Part shown: positions 31,187 to 35,426 of the stretch, in pieces
How the letters are laid out: each line of letters opens with the position of its first letter
How positions within the stretch are numbered: position 1 is the stretch's first letter
Source: UBA1162 sp049513695
GTDB lineage: Bacteria; Chloroflexota; Dehalococcoidia; GIF9; UBA5629
Assembly: GCA_049513695.1 (NCBI GenBank)
Contig: JBEKVW010000011.1
Coordinates: 1 to 35,426 of the forward strand
Direction: 5' to 3'
DNA length: 35,426 bases
Translations under genes and position numbers: made by a program
The notes under the pieces: generated by a model
Database searches by the model: none
What the model saw: only the letters and a program-made list of their open reading frames with translations
Told to the model about the DNA's origin: nothing

Positions 31187-32509
31187 CTATTTAAGGTACT
31201 TCTCTCGCACGTAGCCGTTATCCTGGCCGATCTTGCATTTGACCCACTTGACACGCGGCGGGGACTCAGACATCTTAATAAAATTGACGGGCATTTTAAA
31301 TTTGCCCAGTGTCTCATCATCGAATTCCTGGAATGATTGGCGTTTGGCCCAGTGAGGGTTCTGCATGGTAGTCGCCGGCTTTTGCACTTTCATAATTATA
31401 GGGACGCCGCCGCCGCGCCATTTGGAACGGGCAGACTTGATGCTATACTCGAGCGCCATTTTGACCAGTTCATCAGACGTATATTTGACCGTTTGGTCTT
31501 CAATGATCTTGTAAAATTGCTCTACCTGGTCGAGTATGTCCGGTATCCTGTCGAAGGTGAAGCGGTAGTCATCTTCATGTTTCCACAGCTTTAACACCTT
31601 GAGCAGTGCCCTGAAGTCATGGTCCCTGCCCGCAGCAATGGCGACAATGCCATCCTTGCTTTTCCAGAATCCATAGGGGTATATGGCAAAATCGTGTATA
31701 CCTATCCTGGGCCGTGCCTTATTCCAGGTGAACCCGATGGTCACGGGGTACCCTACCAACGAGGCATAAGAATCGGCCGTAGCCACATCCACCATCTGTC
31801 CTTCACCAGTAGCCTGAGAGTAATAACGCGCTACGGCGCCCCCCAGGGCCGCCTCGATACCCGAAATATACCAGCTCAGCCATACGCCGGCCCTGAGTGG
31901 CCAGTTGTACGGCTCACCGGAACCAGGCATATCGCCAATATTGGCGCATACACCAGAAATTGCCTGGGCGGTTATATCCGAATCGGGTACATTGATAAAC
32001 TCTTTAGCTTTTTCCCCGTACTGCCCGTAAGGGCTGATGGCTATATACACCAGGCCCGGATTGATCTCAGTCAACTGGCGGTATCCGATTCCCCATGAGT
32101 CCATGGTGCCGGAGGCATAGGTCTCGATGACTATCTGCGCCTTTGCCGCCAGGCTTTTAAAGTCCCGGCGCCCCTCCTCGGTCTTAAGGTCCAGCGTAAA
32201 ATAGCGCTTGTTACGTGCCTCCATGATAAAGGGGACCCCGACACCATTGCGATTTACGCCGTAGGGAGTGATCTTGCGGGATGGGTCGCCTTCAGGAGGT
32301 TCTATCTTGATTACCTCGGCGCCGAATTCGGCAAATATGCTGGAGCATATATCCCCGGACAAATTGGCATAACTTAAGTCCAGTACCGTGACATCGCCGA
32401 GCACTTCCGGCTTGCCCTCGGGGTTAATCATGCCCCGCAGGAACTCTTCCCGTTCCTTACGGCTTCCACCGTATCTGACCAATATCTGCTCTTTCTCGAT
32501 CTTGCTCAT
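31187..32509 (-). CDS. Family III CoA-transferase-like protein (CaiB/BaiF type), catalytic Asp not seen
   Basis: The 440-residue protein has the CaiB/BaiF fold signatures: VTVLDLSYANLSGDICSSIF, AEFGAEVIKIEPPEGDPSR, RNKRYFTLDLKTEEGRRDF, the ETYASGTMDSWGIGYRQLTE segment and TGEGQMVDVATADSY. These enzymes move CoA between carboxylic acids. At the place where the neighbouring paralogue has VGDFLPG (catalytic Asp) this protein reads AGVWLSW at 207-213, with a small insertion and no Asp, so it may be a non-catalytic partner or use another residue. Three bases separate it from the upstream paralogue in a liv-caiB-caiB operon. It could form a heteromer with that paralogue, as some two-gene CoA-transferases do. 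Confidence 0.85.
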   Translation of the reverse strand: MSKIEKEQILVRYGGSRKEREEFLRGMINPEGKPEVLGDVTVLDLSYANLSGDICSSIFAEFGAEVIKIEPPEGDPSRKITPYGVNRNGVGVPFIMEARNKRYFTLDLKTEEGRRDFKSLAAKAQIVIETYASGTMDSWGIGYRQLTEINPGLVYIAISPYGQYGEKAKEFINVPDSDITAQAISGVCANIGDMPGSGEPYNWPLRAGVWLSWYISGIEAALGGAVARYYSQATGEGQMVDVATADSYASLVGYPVTIGFTWNKARPRIGIHDFAIYPYGFWKSKDGIVAIAAGRDHDFRALLKVLKLWKHEDDYRFTFDRIPDILDQVEQFYKIIEDQTVKYTSDELVKMALEYSIKSARSKWRGGGVPIIMKVQKPATTMQNPHWAKRQSFQEFDDETLGKFKMPVNFIKMSESPPRVKWVKCKIGQDNGYVREKYLK

Positions 32510-32512
32510 TTA

Positions 32513-33850
32513 TCAGCCCTTATAATTGAACACGGCGTCCTGTGACAGGTCGTAGTAAACGGGTGGCTTGATGCCGGGCCTATCGTCCCAGTAGCCTATA
32601 ACTCTTTCCTTTTCCAGCTGTTTGATCTCTTCTTCAGAATACCCGAGCAGTTGTTTGAGTATATAGCGGTTGTGGTAACCAAGCGGCCTGGCCAGCCACT
32701 TAATCCTGCCGGGCGTTTTGCTCAGCATAGCTGAGGGCCCGGGTATCATGAGTTTGCCATACATATCATCCTGAAAAACGATTACGCTGCCCCTCTCCTG
32801 CCTCCACTGTTCGTAAGTAATTTCGTAGTCATCTTCAACCAAGCCAATGGAAAATCCATATTTTTTAGCTGAATTAACAAGGTTTTCGGCGTTGCTGGAT
32901 TTGACCCATGCTTCAGTCGCATCGTGAAGCTCTTTGGCATTGTCGGCTTTCAACCGGTCAAATGAGTCCCCATATTTGGTGATCAGTTCGGGCCTGCCCA
33001 TCGCCTGGCAAATAGCCTTATAGTGCTCATCTGTCACTGCCGCGATGGCGACAAACTTGCCATCGCTGGATTTGAATATGCCCGAAGGGGCCATTGCCGG
33101 GTCCGTATTTCCCACCCGCCCCAAATCTTCGCCGGTTATGCTTTCATAGGTAAAGTTGGGCATGATGCGCATTAAGGCTTCCGCCTGGGCCAAATCGATA
33201 TACTGGCCTTTGCCCGTTTTCTTGCGGTAGTTGAGAGCCATTATGACGGCCAGAGCTCCGACATTTCCCGGTAAGAAATCTCCTACATAGTCGGGCAACT
33301 TATAATATTTATCGGTATCTGGATAACCGGTCAGGCTGATAACGCCGCTGGCGGCCTGCGCCAACAGGTCCCAGCCTGGGAAGAACCTCATCGGACCGTA
33401 TTGCCCATAGGTGGCACAACTGAGGTAAATCAGGCCCGGATTAATTTTACCGAGCTGGCTGTATCCCACGCCCCAGGTCTCAGCGGTCCCTGCCGCAAAG
33501 TTTTCCACCACGACATCCGATTGCTCCACCAGTTTATAGATTATTTCCTTGGCTTTGGGCAATTTCAGGTTAAGGGCAAAGAAATATTTTCCATATTGCA
33601 CGAAGTGAAAGCATACGCTGGAGTGTCTCCAGAAGCTGCCCCAGTACACGCCGAAACGCCATAGGTCCCCCACCCACGGCAGCTCAAATTTTATGACTTC
33701 TGCCCCATACTGCCCCAATATTTTGGCGGCAGTGGGCCCGTAAATAACATGCGCAAAATCCAGTACCCTTAAACCCTTGAATACCTCGGGTTTTTCCTTG
33801 GTCTTAGAGGGATCGAATAGCTTTTTTGTATAATCGAAATAATCTTCCAT
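32513..33850 (-). CDS. Family III CoA-transferase (CaiB/BaiF type)
   Basis: The 445-residue protein has LRVLDFAHVIYGPTAAKIL, GQYGAEVIKFELP, KYFFALNLKLPKAKEI, VVVENFAAGTAETWG, the catalytic aspartate D191 in DYVGDFLPGN, and TGKGQYIDLAQAEAL, as in class III CoA-transferases (formyl-CoA, carnitine, bile acid and aromatic acid CoA-transferases). It likely activates an imported carboxylic acid by CoA exchange without ATP; the substrate is not readable. It starts three bases after livF and is followed by a paralogue three bases later, so the pair is co-transcribed with a liv-type transporter. Confidence 0.93.
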   Translation of the reverse strand: MEDYFDYTKKLFDPSKTKEKPEVFKGLRVLDFAHVIYGPTAAKILGQYGAEVIKFELPWVGDLWRFGVYWGSFWRHSSVCFHFVQYGKYFFALNLKLPKAKEIIYKLVEQSDVVVENFAAGTAETWGVGYSQLGKINPGLIYLSCATYGQYGPMRFFPGWDLLAQAASGVISLTGYPDTDKYYKLPDYVGDFLPGNVGALAVIMALNYRKKTGKGQYIDLAQAEALMRIMPNFTYESITGEDLGRVGNTDPAMAPSGIFKSSDGKFVAIAAVTDEHYKAICQAMGRPELITKYGDSFDRLKADNAKELHDATEAWVKSSNAENLVNSAKKYGFSIGLVEDDYEITYEQWRQERGSVIVFQDDMYGKLMIPGPSAMLSKTPGRIKWLARPLGYHNRYILKQLLGYSEEEIKQLEKERVIGYWDDRPGIKPPVYYDLSQDAVFNYKG

Positions 33851-33853
33851 AAG

Positions 33854-34558
33854 TTACATCCCGAGGTAGGCTTTTTTGACCACATCGCTGTCAAGCAATT
33901 TTTCGCTTACATCTGCATAGATAACGCGGCCATTCTCCATGATATAGCCCCGTCCGGCAACGGTCAGGGCCTGCCTGGCATTTTGTTCGGATAATATCAG
34001 TGTAATCTTCTCTTCTTTTAATTTGGCCAGGGTGTCGTATACCAGTTCGAGTATTTTAGGCGCCAGCCCCAGCGATGGCTCATCCACCATCAACATTTTA
34101 GGATTGGACATCAGGCCGCGGCCGATAACCATCATCTGCTGCTCCCCGCCGCTGAGGGTGCCCGCCGACTGATTTTTTCGTTCTTTCAATACGGGAAACA
34201 TATTGAAAACCCTTTCCAGGGTTTTCTTCCTGACCGGCCAGGCGGTCTTGTTATAAGACCCGACCAACAGATTATCCATCACGCTCATGTAAGGGAAAAT
34301 CCTGCGCGCCTCGGGCACCTCGGCAATACCACGTTTAATGATTTCGTAGGGCGGCAATTTTTCTATGCTTTCGCCCTCAAATATTATCTTGCCTTTGGTG
34401 GACTTCAACATCCCCAGTATGGTGTTGATCAGCGTTGACTTGCCGGCGCCATTGGAGCCCAGCAGCGCAACCATTTCGTTTGTCTCCACAGTCATATTCA
34501 CGCCGTGAAGGATCGGCGTTACACCGTAGGAAACATACAGGTCCTGTACTTCAAACAT
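33854..34558 (-). CDS. livF: Branched-chain-type ABC transporter ATP-binding protein LivF
   Basis: The 234-residue ATPase has Walker A GSNGAGKST at 34-42, a Q-loop/AEVPEARRIFPYMSV region with LivF-type start, ABC signature LSGGEQQM at 135-142, Walker B MLMVDEPSLGLAP at 155-167 and the switch region SEQNARQALTVAGRGYIME. It forms a heterodimeric motor with LivG for LivHM-type permeases. It overlaps the livG 3' end by eight bases and leads into the CoA-transferase genes. All catalytic motifs look intact. Confidence 0.94.
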   Translation of the reverse strand: MFEVQDLYVSYGVTPILHGVNMTVETNEMVALLGSNGAGKSTLINTILGMLKSTKGKIIFEGESIEKLPPYEIIKRGIAEVPEARRIFPYMSVMDNLLVGSYNKTAWPVRKKTLERVFNMFPVLKERKNQSAGTLSGGEQQMMVIGRGLMSNPKMLMVDEPSLGLAPKILELVYDTLAKLKEEKITLILSEQNARQALTVAGRGYIMENGRVIYADVSEKLLDSDVVKKAYLGM

Positions 34559-35306
34559 GGCACGATCCCAGGTAGCATTCGATTACATAAGGGTCGTTGG
34601 CAACATCCTGCGGCAACCCCTCACAGATTTTCTGGCCGTAATGCAGGACAACCACCCTTTGTGCCGCCTGCATCAGCGCCGCCATGACATGCTCGATCCA
34701 GAGTATGGTAACGCCAAATTCTTCCTTGGCCCTTTCAAGCAGCCTGACCGCTTTATGTGCTTCGACGGGATTTAAACCGGCCATAACCTCATCTACAAAT
34801 ATTAATTTCGGGGTGGTAGCTAAAGCGCGGGCCAGTTCCAGGCCGCGCAGCTCATACAATGTTAGGTCTTTGCCCAGCACATTGCGTTTACTGAACAGCC
34901 CGCAGAACTCAAGGTAGTGCGTGGCCTCCGTCGCGGCGTCCTCAAGGCTCTGATTGGCCCTATCCTTTCCATATAACGCGCTTACTACAACGCTCATTAA
35001 AGCCGTAAGCTCAGGGAAGGGCCTTGGTATCTGATATGTCCGGCTTATGCCCAGCTTGCAACGCCTGTAAGCAGGCATCCTGGTTATATCGTGCCCCATG
35101 AATTGGATGTTGCCACTATCCGCCAGATACTTTCCGGTGACCATGTTCACCAGCGTCGTTTTGCCTGCGCCGTTAGGGCCCATAAGTCCCAGCGTTTCTC
35201 CCTCGTTAATTGAGAAGCTGACGTCGTTAATTGCCATCAGCCCCCCGAAATGCTTGGATACGCTATCTATTTTCAATATCTCGGGCACAACTTTATCTCC
35301 TGACAT
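34551..35306 (-). CDS. livG: Branched-chain-type ABC transporter ATP-binding protein LivG, altered signature motif
   Basis: The 251-residue protein has LivG architecture: Walker A GPNGAGKTT at 43-51, Q-loop Q92 in SRTYQIPRPFPELT, Walker B KLIFVDE at 167-173, and switch histidine H206 in LWIEHVM. The ABC signature, normally LSYGQQRRLEIARAL in LivG, reads LTLYELRGLELARAL at 148-162, so the Ser and Gly that contact ATP are gone, and the usual DEP after Walker B is DEV. LivF keeps a canonical LSGGEQ, so one of the two composite ATP sites may be degenerate. The start overlaps the livM tail by 14 bases. Confidence 0.92.
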   Translation of the reverse strand: MSGDKVVPEILKIDSVSKHFGGLMAINDVSFSINEGETLGLMGPNGAGKTTLVNMVTGKYLADSGNIQFMGHDITRMPAYRRCKLGISRTYQIPRPFPELTALMSVVVSALYGKDRANQSLEDAATEATHYLEFCGLFSKRNVLGKDLTLYELRGLELARALATTPKLIFVDEVMAGLNPVEAHKAVRLLERAKEEFGVTILWIEHVMAALMQAAQRVVVLHYGQKICEGLPQDVANDPYVIECYLGSCHV

Positions 35307-35426
35307 GCAGCGTCGGCAGGTATTCCCTGTAGCGGCGTTTTCTGTATAGCCCGAACAAGCCTTCGGGAAGTGTGAGCAACAAAATTAGTAATACAATAGG
35401 GAACACTACAGGTGAATATTCACCCA
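35293..35426 (-). CDS. livM: Branched-chain-type ABC transporter permease LivM, C-terminal fragment (runs off the window)
   Basis: On the minus strand the frame entering from the window edge gives 44 residues to a TAA, including SPVVFPIVLLILLLTLPEGL followed by FGLYRKRRYREYLP. This is the typical LivM end: last membrane helix, the conserved P-x-G-L-F-G-L segment and a basic cytoplasmic tail. LivM forms the channel with LivH; livH is presumably just outside the window. The stop lies 14 bases inside the livG start. Confidence 0.85.
   Translation of the reverse strand, partial: GEYSPVVFPIVLLILLLTLPEGLFGLYRKRRYREYLPTLHVRR

Overview
The window looks like a chromosomal segment from a member of the Chloroflexota, most likely class Dehalococcoidia or a close relative. 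This is inferred from the gene mix and not from any search. The mix combines bacterial housekeeping genes (dnaN, typA, rarA, rplU-rpmA-rpmE) with genes of archaeal flavour: a fructose-1,6-bisphosphate aldolase/phosphatase, a UPF0200-type P-loop kinase, a tubulin/CetZ-like protein and the AMMECR1-MEMO-radical SAM trio. It also carries branched-chain-amino-acid-type ABC transporter genes next to family III CoA-transferase genes. No rRNA, tRNA, CRISPR array, prophage or insertion sequence was seen.

Layout. Positions 1-5,300 (minus strand) form an A+T-richer envelope segment: the first codons of a truncated gene, a polyprenyl-phosphate-type family 2 glycosyltransferase, a large polytopic membrane protein of probable GT-C type, and a secreted GH25 lysozyme with five 41-residue C-terminal repeats. 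At 5,350-8,300, dnaN (minus, with a good sigma-70-type promoter) stands back to back with hisA-hisI-flavoprotein (plus). At 8,290-13,850 (minus) are a B12-binding radical SAM protein, TypA/BipA, a membrane-embedded M28 peptidase and a nitroreductase. At 13,970-16,000 (plus) are a UPF0200 kinase-like protein and a TPR lipoprotein. At 16,005-21,630 (minus) is a dense series: amrS, MEMO-family amrB and AMMECR1-family amrA, then a divergent tubulin-superfamily protein, rarA and an alpha/beta hydrolase, several joined by ATGA overlaps. At 21,690-28,700 (plus) are the FBP aldolase/phosphatase, an XTP/dITP pyrophosphatase, an enoate-reductase-type flavoenzyme, a 57-codon small ORF, the L21-L27-L31 operon, a DUF1385 membrane protein and an SDR dehydrogenase. 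At 28,700-35,426 are a solute-binding lipoprotein and a LEA14-like lipoprotein (plus), convergent with a minus-strand operon livM(partial)-livG-livF-caiB-caiB.

How the genes fit together. The two glycosyltransferase genes form a plausible donor-synthesis/transfer pair for envelope glycans. The AmmeMemoRadiSam trio is a complete three-protein system of unestablished function; here it is followed by a tubulin-like GTPase with degenerate nucleotide and catalytic loops that is translationally coupled to the replication-stress ATPase RarA. The right end looks like an uptake-plus-CoA-activation cassette for a carboxylic acid. Within it, one CoA transferase lacks the usual catalytic aspartate and LivG has an altered ABC signature motif.

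The most interesting items are the tubulin-like/RarA pair with the adjacent AmmeMemoRadiSam cluster, the M28 peptidase whose catalytic domain is split by membrane helices, and the unusual CoA-transferase/LivG features.
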